Assembly (NCBI RefSeq): GCF_900188415.1
Contig: NZ_FZNV01000009.1
Span: forward strand, 51,176 to 115,175
Direction of reading: 5' to 3'
Origin: Maribacter sedimenticola
Lineage (GTDB): Bacteria > Bacteroidota > Bacteroidia > Flavobacteriales > Flavobacteriaceae
DNA: 64,000 nucleotides
In this document: positions 45,577-54,068 of the stretch, one piece after another
How positions within the stretch are numbered: the stretch's first letter is position 1
How the letters are laid out: the number at the start of each line of letters is the position of its first letter
Notes under the pieces: model-generated
Database searches by the model: none
What the model was told of the DNA's origin: nothing
What the model saw: the letters and a program-made list of their open reading frames with translations, nothing else
Program-made: the position numbers and the translations under genes

Positions 45577-46869
45577 ATGAACATACCACTTTCAAGCTAT
45601 CCTAGAATCGTAATCATAGGTGGTGGTTTTGGGGGAGTTTCCCTAGCAAAGAAATTAAGCAAAAAAGAAGTACAGGTAGTATTGTTGGACAAAAACAACT
45701 ACCATACCTTTCAGCCCCTTTTATATCAGGTATCAACAGGTGGATTGGAGCCAGACTCCATAGCGTATCCATTGCGTAAAGTGCTTATTGGATATGACAA
45801 TTTCTACTTTCGTTTGGCAGAAGTTACCGAGGTAGACCCAGGACATAAAAAGATAAAAACGGATATCGGTGATCTATCCTATGACTATTTAGTAGTCGCA
45901 ACAGGGTCAGAGACAAATTTCTTTGGTAATACAGAAATAGAGCATCATGCCATGTCCATGAAATCTATTCCACAATCGCTTAATTTAAGAAGTTTGATTT
46001 TGGAAAATTTTGAACAGGCCCTTTTAACGGATGATTATCATGAACGTGATGCTTTAATGAATTTTGTCATCGTTGGTGGCGGGCCAACGGGAGTTGAACT
46101 GGCAGGAGCATTGGCGGAAATTAAAAAAGGGATATTACCTAAGGATTATCCGGATCTGGATACTAGAAGGGCACAAATAAATATAGTACAAGGGGGAGAT
46201 TGCCTGTTACCAGGTTTCAGTAGCCAAGCCTCCAAAAAAGCCGAGGACTTTTTAGAAGAATTGGGCGTACAGGTATGGAAAGGCGTACGCGTAACCGGGT
46301 ATGACGGCAAAACGGTTACCACCAAAACAGATTTGGTTTTTCAGTCCGCAGCGGTAATTTGGGCTGCTGGGGTAAAAGGGGCAAGTATCAAAGGTTTGGA
46401 CGCTGCCGATGTTTTGGCTGGAGGAAATAGGCTTAAGGTTAACGAGTTTAACCAAGTAATTGGTTATCCGGAAATTTTTGCAATTGGTGATATTGCATGT
46501 ATGGCTACGGAAGATAACCCACGTGGACACCCTATGGTTGCCCAACCGGCCATTCAGCAAGGAAGGCTGTTAGGGGAGAACATGGTCAAATTATTGGAAC
46601 ATAAACCTATGAAACCTTTTGTATATAATGACAAGGGCAGTATGGCAACCATAGGTAGAAACAAAGCCGTATGTGATATTAAGGGCTACCGTTTTCAAGG
46701 TATTTTTGCATGGTTTGTCTGGATGTTCGTACACTTATTTTTTCTGATAGGCTTTAGAAATAGAATGGTCGTTTTTATTAATTGGGTGTATAATTATATT
46801 AGATTTGATAGGGAGGCAAGACTTATTATCCGTCCTTACAAAAGAGATTATAGCCAGTTTAAGGATTAA
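45577..46869 (+). CDS. ndh: Type II NADH:quinone oxidoreductase
   Basis: A 430-residue flavoprotein that oxidises NADH and reduces quinone without pumping protons. The first Rossmann motif I-V-I-I-G-G-G-F-G-G-V-S for FAD is at about residues 10-21, the second (F-V-I-V-G-G-G-P-T-G-V-E-L-A-G) for NADH at about 164-178, and the FAD-closing segment with I-F-A-I-G-D-I-A-C near 300. A C-terminal hydrophobic stretch (F-A-W-F-V-W-M-F-V-H-L-F-F-L-I) gives membrane attachment. The start at 45577 is chosen because the -7 box lies just upstream; a TTG ten codons earlier would fall within the promoter. Confidence 0.92.
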   Translation: MNIPLSSYPRIVIIGGGFGGVSLAKKLSKKEVQVVLLDKNNYHTFQPLLYQVSTGGLEPDSIAYPLRKVLIGYDNFYFRLAEVTEVDPGHKKIKTDIGDLSYDYLVVATGSETNFFGNTEIEHHAMSMKSIPQSLNLRSLILENFEQALLTDDYHERDALMNFVIVGGGPTGVELAGALAEIKKGILPKDYPDLDTRRAQINIVQGGDCLLPGFSSQASKKAEDFLEELGVQVWKGVRVTGYDGKTVTTKTDLVFQSAAVIWAAGVKGASIKGLDAADVLAGGNRLKVNEFNQVIGYPEIFAIGDIACMATEDNPRGHPMVAQPAIQQGRLLGENMVKLLEHKPMKPFVYNDKGSMATIGRNKAVCDIKGYRFQGIFAWFVWMFVHLFFLIGFRNRMVVFINWVYNYIRFDREARLIIRPYKRDYSQFKD

Positions 46870-47007
46870 TCTATACATGATTAATATACCCCGTATCACA
46901 ATTATTGTTCAGATGCTAGGCGCGTTAAGTGCTTGACAGTTAAAGTTTTGTAAAATATTTCTTTCCCAGTTGTAATTTAAATATCTTCAAGGTAAAATCA
47001 ACCGGAA

Positions 47008-47535
47008 ATGAAAACCAGTAGTTTTAAAATACTTGTATCAACTTATTTGTTTATTTCCGTAAGTACAATGTTTGGTCAAACCACAGAGGATCCGGTTTCA
47101 ACCAATGCATTACCATTATCTAAGTTGTCAATTTCTGGAAATGCCTATCCTGTTACGGCTATTGGCGATGTTCATAAATCTTTTTTAGTAGGCTATGGTA
47201 TCTCTAATGGTTTGCAAATGGAGCTCCATGGGTTTTATGATACCTATTTGCAAACGGAAAGATTTAGGACTAATCTTTTAGGAAAGGTCTATCTAACGGA
47301 AAAATTATATTTACTATCAGGTTTGGAAGTTGAAGTAGCTACGGAAAGTCAAGAATTAATGGAGGCGCCTTATCGTCTTGGTTTTGTGGCTGGTACAGGT
47401 TATGATATAAGTGATAACTTCATGGTCGAGATGAAAAGCAATGTGCAATTAAACAAGGATGCCATAGGTGCATTTGGGGAAAAATTGATAGAAATGCCGG
47501 CAGTTCATACCATTGGGGGCAAGTGGAGATTCTAA
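47008..47535 (+). CDS. Exported protein of unknown function, probable beta-barrel
   Basis: A 175-residue protein with a signal peptide ending S-T-M-F-G-Q. The mature part is made of alternating hydrophobic and polar residues (L-L-G-K-V-Y-L-T-E-K-L-Y-L-L-S-G-L and R-L-G-F-V-A-G-T-G-Y-D-I), the pattern of beta strands in small outer-membrane barrels, and ends in a hydrophobic/aromatic residue (K-W-R-F) as barrels do. I do not recognise a named family. Its stop codon is interlocked with that of the opposing xerD gene. Confidence 0.7.
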   Translation: MKTSSFKILVSTYLFISVSTMFGQTTEDPVSTNALPLSKLSISGNAYPVTAIGDVHKSFLVGYGISNGLQMELHGFYDTYLQTERFRTNLLGKVYLTEKLYLLSGLEVEVATESQELMEAPYRLGFVAGTGYDISDNFMVEMKSNVQLNKDAIGAFGEKLIEMPAVHTIGGKWRF

Positions 47536-48434
47536 TATTCCTTCCTGGGGTGATACGTATTCATTACATCGGCCAGATGGGAGCGGTCCACATGCATATA
47601 TATTTCTGTGGTGGTAATACTCTCATGACCTAGCATTTGTTGTATAGAACGCAGGTCTGCTCCATTTTCCAATAAATGGGTCGCAAATGAATGCCTAAAG
47701 GTATGTGGGCTAATATTTTTCTGTAACCCAATAGTTGTGGCCAAGTTTTTAATAATCGTAAAGATCATTGCTCTGGTAAGTTGCCTTCCTCTTCTGTTCA
47801 AGAACAAAATATCTTGAAATCCTTCTTTAATATTTAGGTGTACCCTTATTTCATTTCTATAGATAGAAATATATTTCATATTGACGAGGCTAATAGGAAC
47901 AAAACGTTGCTTATTACCTTTACCTGTTACTTTTATAAATCCCTCGTCAAAAAATAAATCGGATATTTTAAGATTAATTAGCTCTGAAACACGCAAACCA
48001 CAACCATACAATGTTTCCAATATGGCGCGATTGCGTTCACCTTCTGGTGTGCCCAGGTCTATGGCACCTATTAAATTGTCTATTTCCTTTTCGGAAAGCG
48101 TATCTGGTAATTTTCTTCCAATTTTGGGTGATTCAATCAAATCCAATGGGTTGTCATTTCTATATTCTTCAAATATTAGATAGGTAAAAAAACTTTTAAG
48201 TCCAGATATAATTCTAGCCTGTGACCTAGGATTTACAACTTTGGCAATTTCGTAGACAAATTGTTGAACCGTGGTCTTATCTATTTCCAAAGGCCCTGTA
48301 GTTATAGTTTGGGATGCCAAAAATGCCATTAATTTTTCTATATCCCGTGTATAGCTTTGGATGGAATTGTCTGAAAGTCCTCTTTCCAATTTTAGATATA
48401 TCATATAGTCTTTAAGGGCTTGGTTCCAGTTCAT
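47532..48434 (-). CDS. xerD: Tyrosine recombinase XerD
   Basis: A 300-residue recombinase for resolving chromosome dimers. The N-terminal SAM-like domain (about 5-90) binds the arm of the site. The catalytic set is complete: R148 in G-C-G-L-R-V-S-E-L, K172 in G-K-G-N-K, H244 and R247 in H-T-F-R-H-S-F-A-T-H, H270 in L-G-H-E-S and the nucleophile Y279 in T-T-E-I-Y-M-H. The length fits the chromosomal Xer class rather than integrases of mobile elements. It is divergent from the small exported protein at 48549 with aroQ beyond, an arrangement I recall as usual in Bacteroidota. No dif site is seen in the window. Confidence 0.93.
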   Translation of the reverse strand: MNWNQALKDYMIYLKLERGLSDNSIQSYTRDIEKLMAFLASQTITTGPLEIDKTTVQQFVYEIAKVVNPRSQARIISGLKSFFTYLIFEEYRNDNPLDLIESPKIGRKLPDTLSEKEIDNLIGAIDLGTPEGERNRAILETLYGCGLRVSELINLKISDLFFDEGFIKVTGKGNKQRFVPISLVNMKYISIYRNEIRVHLNIKEGFQDILFLNRRGRQLTRAMIFTIIKNLATTIGLQKNISPHTFRHSFATHLLENGADLRSIQQMLGHESITTTEIYMHVDRSHLADVMNTYHPRKEY

Positions 48435-48548
48435 GGCCTAAAGATAATCATCTTGGTAATTTTAAATATTGGCAAGACCTATTATGGCCAAGATATAATA
48501 ATACAGATGTGAAAACGTTCAACACTTAGCAAAATCAATATTTAAAGT

Positions 48549-49067
48549 ATGAAAAAAGTAGGCATCTTAATCTTTGTTGTTCTATTGGGTTTACGTCTAA
48601 GTGCACAGGAAGGGTTTAAATTGGGAATACAGGCAGGTTTGCCGCTAAACGAATTCAATGATGCGGTAAGCGTGGTTTTAGGAGCGGATGCCTCCTATAT
48701 GTATCCTTTGGGGGAAGTAGTGGATATTGGCCCTGCTGTTGGGTATATTCACGGATTTGCGGAAAAGTACCAATCTACCATACCCCTTTCTGATTTGGAG
48801 CCTGTTCAATTTTTACCATTATCCGCGGGTGTTCGTTTCTGGACATCCAATTCTTTTTCTTTTGGTGGTAATGTTGGTTGGGCCATGGGAATAAACGATG
48901 GCAATGATGGTGGAGTATATTACAGACCTACGATCGCTTATCTGACAAGTTCAAGTTCAGAAGTTAATCTATCTTATACCAATATAAATTTAGATCAGGC
49001 AAAATGGACTACCATTACCTTAGGCTTGGTATATAATTTTGAACCTAAGTATAGAACACGTCGTTAA
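48549..49067 (+). CDS. Small outer-membrane beta-barrel-like protein
   Basis: A 172-residue protein with a signal peptide (ending L-R-L-S-A-Q). The mature part starts G-F-K-L-G-I-Q-A-G-L-P-L and contains A-V-G-Y-I-H-G-F, L-S-A-G-V-R-F-W and F-G-G-N-V-G-W-A-M-G-I, strands of the kind found in the OmpA-like or PorT-like beta-barrel families. It ends in T-L-G-L-V-Y-N-F-E-P, with a basic tail. The function is unknown. It lies between xerD and aroQ. Confidence 0.72.
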   Translation: MKKVGILIFVVLLGLRLSAQEGFKLGIQAGLPLNEFNDAVSVVLGADASYMYPLGEVVDIGPAVGYIHGFAEKYQSTIPLSDLEPVQFLPLSAGVRFWTSNSFSFGGNVGWAMGINDGNDGGVYYRPTIAYLTSSSSEVNLSYTNINLDQAKWTTITLGLVYNFEPKYRTRR

Positions 49068-49143
49068 TGCTCCGATGATTACTTTACCTGTACTTATGTA
49101 AATAACAGATGATTGTTAGGGCAACATTTGTTACTTTTATGGC

Positions 49144-49563
49144 ATGAAGATTATCATTATCAATGGCCCCAATTTAAATTTATTGGGAAAAAGGGAACCG
49201 GAAGTTTACGGAGCACAGACATTTGAGGAATATTTTACAAAACTTCAATTTAAATTCAAGGATGTTGAACTAGAATATTTTCAGTCCAATATTGAAGGAG
49301 AAATTATATCAAAGATTCAAGAAACTGGGTTTTCCTATGACGGTATCGTGCTCAATGCAGCGGCATATACCCATACCTCTGTGGGCATAGGAGATGCGGT
49401 CAAGGCCGTAGAAACACCTGTAGTCGAAGTCCATATTTCCAATACCCATCAACGGGAGGAATTTAGGCATGTTTCATATATTTCTGCAGCTGCAAAAGGT
49501 GTAATATTAGGGTTTGGCCTTAAAAGTTATGACCTGGCCATACAAAGTTTTATCAAAGATTAA
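49144..49563 (+). CDS. aroQ: Type II 3-dehydroquinate dehydratase
   Basis: AroQ dehydrates 3-dehydroquinate to 3-dehydroshikimate in aromatic amino acid synthesis. The 139-residue length is normal. The N-terminus I-I-N-G-P-N-L-N-L-L-G-K-R-E-P-E-V-Y-G contains the catalytic Arg and Tyr of the type II fold. N-A-A-A-Y-T-H-T-S near 78 and E-V-H-I-S-N-T-H-Q-R-E near 101 hold the substrate-binding Asn and the catalytic His. A near-consensus -7 box (TACTTTTA, 49132-49139) lies only four bases before the ATG, so the message may be almost leaderless. Confidence 0.95.
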   Translation: MKIIIINGPNLNLLGKREPEVYGAQTFEEYFTKLQFKFKDVELEYFQSNIEGEIISKIQETGFSYDGIVLNAAAYTHTSVGIGDAVKAVETPVVEVHISNTHQREEFRHVSYISAAAKGVILGFGLKSYDLAIQSFIKD

Positions 49564-49630
49564 TTATTAGTTTTCTTTAACATCCGATCAAATCCGGTAA
49601 TTCGTACATAGTAGTAAATTAAAGACTACT

Positions 49631-50788
49631 ATGAAAAAATTAGGTATATTTCTTATAAGCGCTATAACCGTATTGGGTTTATCGTGTAGTGATGAAAATG
49701 AGTTGGCTCTTACTCCACTTCCACAGAACACCATAACACTTACAAACGCATTTTCAAATTTAAATTTTACAAGTCCTTTAGACCTTCAAAACCCTAATGA
49801 TGGCACCGATCGTCTTTTTGTAGCTGAAAAGGGCGGTTTGATAAAAGTTTTTCAAAATGAGGAAAGCGTATCGGAGACTTCAACGTTTTTGAATCTTTCC
49901 GGACAAATTGCTACGGAAAATGAATTGGGATTGTTAGGTTTTGCCTTTCATCCGGATTATAGTGGAAACGGTTTTCTATTTGTATACTATACCCCAAATA
50001 CTTCGGAGGCGGTTGTCTCTAGGTTCAAGGTTTCTGAAGGTGACGTTAACCAAGTAGACTCAACAAGTGAAACAATATTGTTACGCATACCGCAACCGTA
50101 TACCAATCATAATGGAGGGCAATTGGCCTTTGGTACGGACGGTTACCTATATATTGCTTCAGGTGATGGTGGTGGATCAGGTGATCCGGATGGCAACGCA
50201 CAGAATTTGGAGAATCTTTTAGGCAAAATTTTAAGAATAGACGTCGATAATGAAGATGCTGGTCTGGAGTACGCCATACCTGCTGATAATCCTTTTGTTG
50301 ATACGGAAGATGCACGGGCCGAAATCTTTGCCTATGGGTTAAGAAATCCTTGGAGGTTTAGCATTGACTTACAGGATAATACAATTTGGACCGGTGATGT
50401 AGGGCAAGATCAGAAGGAAGAGATCAACCTAATAGAAAAAGGAGGAAATTATGGGTGGAATTTGTTAGAAGGCACATCATGTTATAAAGAGGCTGATTGT
50501 GCTGTTGATGGTACAATACTTCCACTATATGAATATGGCCACGAAAACAATGATAAGTCTGTAACCGGAGGTTACGTATATAGGGGGAATAATGTACCGG
50601 AATTAAATGGGTACTATGTATATGGGGATTTTATTTCCGGTAGGATATGGGCATTGGATAAATCCGGTAACAACCAATTGATAACGGAATCCGGTCTTAG
50701 TATATCCTCATTTGGGATAGATGCAGATAAAGAACTTTATCTCTGTAGTTTTGATGGAAAGATATATAAGTTCACTTTGGCAGATTAA
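49631..50788 (+). CDS. PQQ-dependent sugar dehydrogenase-like lipoprotein
   Basis: A 385-residue protein with lipobox G-L-S-C (Cys19) followed by S-D-E-N-E, consistent with a surface or periplasmic lipoprotein. It has the six-bladed propeller of soluble aldose sugar dehydrogenases (YliI type): G-L-L-G-F-A-F-H-P-D-Y at about 99-109, the catalytic-type His in N-H-N-G-G-Q-L-A-F-G at about 158-167, A-Y-G-L-R-N-P-W-R-F and D-V-G-Q-D-Q-K-E-E. PQQ binding is family inference. The likely reaction is oxidation of an aldose to the lactone. Its stop is interlocked with that of the opposing DUF3817 gene on TTAA. Confidence 0.88.
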   Translation: MKKLGIFLISAITVLGLSCSDENELALTPLPQNTITLTNAFSNLNFTSPLDLQNPNDGTDRLFVAEKGGLIKVFQNEESVSETSTFLNLSGQIATENELGLLGFAFHPDYSGNGFLFVYYTPNTSEAVVSRFKVSEGDVNQVDSTSETILLRIPQPYTNHNGGQLAFGTDGYLYIASGDGGGSGDPDGNAQNLENLLGKILRIDVDNEDAGLEYAIPADNPFVDTEDARAEIFAYGLRNPWRFSIDLQDNTIWTGDVGQDQKEEINLIEKGGNYGWNLLEGTSCYKEADCAVDGTILPLYEYGHENNDKSVTGGYVYRGNNVPELNGYYVYGDFISGRIWALDKSGNNQLITESGLSISSFGIDADKELYLCSFDGKIYKFTLAD

Positions 50789-51078
50789 TGCTGAATGGCA
50801 TTTTGTTTCCTTAGATATTTCTCTTCTACATAAAAAGTAGCGAAAGGTAATAAGGAGGCAATACCAAAAATAAGTAGTTTCTTAATGCTCCATTTATATT
50901 TGAGCCCTACAACTACGGTCAAAATAATATAGGCAATAAACAAAATACCATGTATGTTGCCTATAATTTTATTTGGTCCAGGAATTTCGGCCCAATATTT
51001 TAAGGGCATACTAATTCCGAACAACGCCAAATAGGAGATACCTTCTAAAATTGCCGTTGCTCGAAATAGTTTTAACAT
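50785..51078 (-). CDS. DUF3817 small membrane protein
   Basis: A 97-residue protein with three hydrophobic helices. The N-terminus L-F-R-A-T-A-I-L-E-G-I-S-Y-L-A-L and the central G-N-I-H-G-I-L-F-I-A-Y carry the family residues (Glu in helix 1 and His in helix 2). DUF3817 domains also occur at the end of some transporters, but their function is unknown. It lies 20 bases downstream of lpdA in the same direction and is probably cotranscribed. Confidence 0.85.
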   Translation of the reverse strand: MLKLFRATAILEGISYLALFGISMPLKYWAEIPGPNKIIGNIHGILFIAYIILTVVVGLKYKWSIKKLLIFGIASLLPFATFYVEEKYLRKQNAIQH

Positions 51079-51098
51079 GCCTTACTTATTTTTTTGGG

Positions 51099-52490
51099 TT
51101 ATAGATGTATTACTTCATCGTAAGCTGCAGCTACCGCTTCCATTACCGCCTCACTCATTGTTGGGTGTGGGTGTACCGCCTTAAGGACCTCATGGCCCGT
51201 AGTTTCCAGTTTACGTCCCAATACAGCTTCAGCTATCATATCGGTAACACCGGCGCCGATCATATGGCATCCTAACCATTCGCCGTATTTAGCATCGAAA
51301 ATTACTTTTACGAAACCATCTGAAGCACCGGAAGCTTTTGCCTTGCCACTTGCAGAAAAAGGAAATTTACCAACTTTGATATCCAGACCTTTTTCCTTGG
51401 CCTGTTTTTCCGTTAGTCCAACCGAAGCAATTTCAGGAGAGCAATACGTACAACCAGGTATGTTGCCATAATCCAATGGTTCTACATGCATATCCGCTAA
51501 TTTCTCTACACAGATAATACCTTCGGCAGAGGCTACGTGGGCCAATGCCTGACCAGGAGTAACATCACCAATGGCATAATAACCTGGGATATTGGTCTGG
51601 TAAAAATCGTTCACTAAAATCTTATCACGGTCTGTGGCAATACCCACATCTTCCAAACCAATGTTCTCAATATTTGTTTTGATGCCCACTGCGGAAAGTA
51701 CAATGTCAGCCTCTAGAATTTGCTCTCCCTTGGCCGTTTTTACGGTGGCTTTTACACCATCACCAGAGGTATCAACAGAAGTAACTTCTGCAGAGGTCAT
51801 AATCTTTACACCAGCTTTTTTAAAGCTTCGTTCCAATTGTTTGGAAACATCCTCATCCTCAACAGGTACTATGTTCGGTAAATATTCTACAACGGTAACC
51901 TCCGTACCCATGGAGTTATAGAAATAAGCAAATTCTATTCCTATAGCGCCACTTCCTACAACGATCATTTTCTTAGGCTGCTTATCTAAGGTCATGGCTT
52001 CCCTGTAACCAATAATTTTCTTGCCGTCCTGCGGTAGACTGGGAAGTTCTCGGCTACGTGCCCCGGTGGCAATAATAATATTGTTGGCACTGTATTCGGT
52101 CACAGAACCATCTTCCGCTTTTACGGAGATTTTTTTGCCCGGTTTAAGGGTTCCATAGCCTTTTATGACCTCAATTTTATTCTTTTTCATCAAAAACTGA
52201 ACACCCTTGCTCATGCCATCTGCAACGCCACGGCTTCTTTTTACCACGGCATCAAAATCCTTATCCACATTATCTACCTTTATCCCATAATCATCTGCAT
52301 GCTTTAGGTACTCAAATACCTGTGCGGACTTCAGTAGTGCTTTAGTAGGAATACAGCCCCAATTTAAGCAAACACCGCCTAGACTTTCTTTTTCAATAAT
52401 GGCGGTCTTAAACCCTAATTGTGAAGCTCTAATTGCAGTAACATATCCTCCTGGACCACTACCTAAAACAATAATGTCGAAAGTGCTCAT
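51099..52490 (-). CDS. lpdA: Dihydrolipoyl dehydrogenase
   Basis: The E3 component of pyruvate and 2-oxoglutarate dehydrogenase complexes, which reoxidises dihydrolipoamide with NAD. The 463-residue protein begins M-S-T-F-D-I-I-V-L-G-S-G-P-G-G-Y (FAD site) and has the redox disulfide in G-G-V-C-L-N-W-G-C-I-P-T-K near 40-52, the NAD site V-G-S-G-A-I-G-I-E-F and the C-terminal H-P-H-P-T-M-S-E-A-V with the catalytic His/Glu pair. The start at 52490 is preferred over an ATG 12 codons upstream by homology; the upstream one lies nearer the promoter box. None of the E1 or E2 genes is adjacent. Confidence 0.95.
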   Translation of the reverse strand: MSTFDIIVLGSGPGGYVTAIRASQLGFKTAIIEKESLGGVCLNWGCIPTKALLKSAQVFEYLKHADDYGIKVDNVDKDFDAVVKRSRGVADGMSKGVQFLMKKNKIEVIKGYGTLKPGKKISVKAEDGSVTEYSANNIIIATGARSRELPSLPQDGKKIIGYREAMTLDKQPKKMIVVGSGAIGIEFAYFYNSMGTEVTVVEYLPNIVPVEDEDVSKQLERSFKKAGVKIMTSAEVTSVDTSGDGVKATVKTAKGEQILEADIVLSAVGIKTNIENIGLEDVGIATDRDKILVNDFYQTNIPGYYAIGDVTPGQALAHVASAEGIICVEKLADMHVEPLDYGNIPGCTYCSPEIASVGLTEKQAKEKGLDIKVGKFPFSASGKAKASGASDGFVKVIFDAKYGEWLGCHMIGAGVTDMIAEAVLGRKLETTGHEVLKAVHPHPTMSEAVMEAVAAAYDEVIHL

Positions 52491-52523
52491 ATTTTGATTT
52501 TTTTGATGTTTGAAATTGAAGGG

Positions 52524-52531
52524 CAAAAGTA
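52524..52531 (-). promoter_or_regulatory. Candidate -7 box of lpdA
   Basis: TACTTTTG on the minus strand matches TAnnTTTG, about 33 bases before the lpdA start at 52490. This box would lie just at the alternative start at 52526, supporting the shorter protein. No clear -33 element. Confidence 0.45.
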
Positions 52532-52676
52532 CAAAACCAAAACGGGATTTTGTAAAACGTTTTAAAAATATGACTTTAATACCCCAATTGTTGTAGGTAT
52601 GTAACTGTAGACTAATATTTTAAATAAAAATCAGCTATATTTTATAGTTGTCTATTGGTAGGGCGCGCGCGAAGCC

Positions 52677-53174
52677 TTATTGTTCGGGAACAAATTTTAA
52701 TGCCACTCCGTTTATGCAGTGCCTTAATCCTGTAGGTGCAGGACCATCCTCAAAAACATGACCTAAGTGTCCGCCACAAGTGGCACAATGTTCTTCCGTT
52801 CTTTTGTAACCAATTTTGTAATCCACATCATAGCCAACGTTACCTTCTATTTCTTGATAAAAACTTGGCCATCCTGTACCTGACTTAAATTTGGTTTCAC
52901 TTTTGAACAAGGGGGTAAAGCATGCCGCACATACATATGTTCCTTTTTCTTTATTGTCCAATAATTCGCTGGTAAATGGGTTTTCGGTTGCAGCTTCACG
53001 AAGCACGTAATATTGAGCATCGGTCAATTCTTTTTTCCATTCCGCCTTTGTTTTTTGAATTTTAAACTCTTTTTCCTGTCCGTTTTCCTTGGAGGTAGCT
53101 TGTTTTTTGACTTGTGAATTGCCGTTACAGCTGGTAAGTAGAACGGTTAATGCCAATATAAAATGTAATTTCAT
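52677..53174 (-). CDS. msrB: Peptide-methionine (R)-S-oxide reductase MsrB, lipoprotein
   Basis: A 165-residue enzyme that repairs oxidised methionine in envelope proteins. The lipobox is V-L-L-T-S-C (Cys16), so it faces the periplasm. The MsrB domain has both zinc CxxC pairs (V-C-A-A-C-F-T-P and H-C-A-T-C-G-G-H-L), the W-P-S-F substrate loop and the catalytic Cys in R-H-C-I-N-G-V-A-L near the C-terminus. Classical cytosolic MsrB lacks the lipid anchor. No partner MsrA gene is in the window. Confidence 0.93.
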   Translation of the reverse strand: MKLHFILALTVLLTSCNGNSQVKKQATSKENGQEKEFKIQKTKAEWKKELTDAQYYVLREAATENPFTSELLDNKEKGTYVCAACFTPLFKSETKFKSGTGWPSFYQEIEGNVGYDVDYKIGYKRTEEHCATCGGHLGHVFEDGPAPTGLRHCINGVALKFVPEQ

Positions 53175-53279
53175 GCTGCAGTCTTTTTTGTTTTAGTCGT
53201 TAAAATCCATACACCTTTCAGTATAATATACCTACGGGTTTTTTATGCAAAGGTTTTAAAGAAATATTGAAGTAAAAAT

Positions 53280-53309
53280 AATGCCTCTGAGTTATTTCCA
53301 GAGGCATTT
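53280..53309 (-). terminator. Intrinsic terminator of the collagen-like lipoprotein gene
   Basis: AATGCCTCTG and CAGAGGCATT form a ten-base stem with a loop of about nine, followed on the minus strand by TATTTTTA. It lies 28 bases past the stop codon. Confidence 0.8.
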
Positions 53310-53336
53310 ATTTATTTATTGTGAAGGTTGTTGTAA

Positions 53337-53891
53337 TTAATCTATTTGTATTTTTTGTACATCATCTTCATTAACCCCCAAATGTGCCATTACGGAAGCA
53401 ATGTTAGAGGTATCTAATTTACCTGTTGTCGATTCTGCAGGTAATATGGCAATTCTAAATACTTGATTGTCCGTATCACCAGATTGCAAAGTACCTAGGT
53501 CAAAGTCTGATTCTAGGAATATACTGACATCAAAAAAAGTATAATCATAGTTATATTGCAGTAAGCCTTGGTCCAAAATTCTAGTTTGTGGTAATAATCT
53601 CCAAATATCTACAGGGTCACCATTGTTATCCTCTGTTTGATCCCACAGAATATAGACAAGAACGACATCGGTTTCAAAGACCTCTACACTATTTGGAAAT
53701 TCATAAAATATGGAATAATCGTTTTCAAGGGTAAATGATCCTTCTATATCCACTACTTTTCCTAGAATGTTAATTCCGTCCTCACCGTTCGCTCCATCAA
53801 ACCCATCTAAACCAGGAGGACCCTGCGGACCTTCACATGATATAAAAAATAGGGTAACTAGAGCTCCTAAAAATAAATTCAGTTTTTTCAT
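53337..53891 (-). CDS. Lipoprotein with a short collagen-like repeat
   Basis: A 184-residue protein. The start MKKLNLFLGALVTLFFISC gives the lipobox F-I-S-C (Cys19); upstream in-frame ATGs would add 40 residues lacking signal character. Directly after the Cys come seven Gly-X-Y triplets (residues 21-41: GPQ GPP GLD GFD GAN GED GIN), typical of a trimerising collagen-like stalk. The rest, about 140 residues, is an acidic domain rich in Asp, Val and Phe with no recognised family. The protein probably stands off the cell surface as a trimer. Its function is unknown; it is a single-gene unit with its own terminator. Confidence 0.8.
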   Translation of the reverse strand: MKKLNLFLGALVTLFFISCEGPQGPPGLDGFDGANGEDGINILGKVVDIEGSFTLENDYSIFYEFPNSVEVFETDVVLVYILWDQTEDNNGDPVDIWRLLPQTRILDQGLLQYNYDYTFFDVSIFLESDFDLGTLQSGDTDNQVFRIAILPAESTTGKLDTSNIASVMAHLGVNEDDVQKIQID

Positions 53892-54014
53892 AATTATCTG
53901 TGTTAATATGTTAAAGTAATTATTTTGATGTTCTGTTTCAAAAAGCGTTCCAATTTTGGTAATGTAATATATAAATCGGATATTAACATTTATAATTTTA
54001 ACAATTATCAAAGC

Positions 54015-54047
54015 TTGTCGGCAATCTTTATAAGTTGATTAGCTTTA
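54015..54047 (+). promoter_or_regulatory. Promoter of glgB (TTG-N22-TAGCTTTA)
   Basis: TTG at 54015-54017 and TAGCTTTA at 54040-54047 are 22 bases apart. The -7 box deviates from TAnnTTTG in its last base. The predicted leader is about 15 bases. Confidence 0.5.
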
Positions 54048-54068
54048 CAAAAAAAATAAAGCGATAAT

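Noticed and set aside
47532..48434. XerD gene as an integrase of a mobile element
   Set aside because: Length, complete Xer motifs and neighbours (aroQ) fit the chromosomal recombinase; there are no att-like repeats or phage genes around it.
52661..52674. Alternating GCGCGCGC tract just past msrB
   Set aside because: Striking in an A+T-rich genome but only eight or so bases long, not in a coding frame and with no partner element; likely chance.
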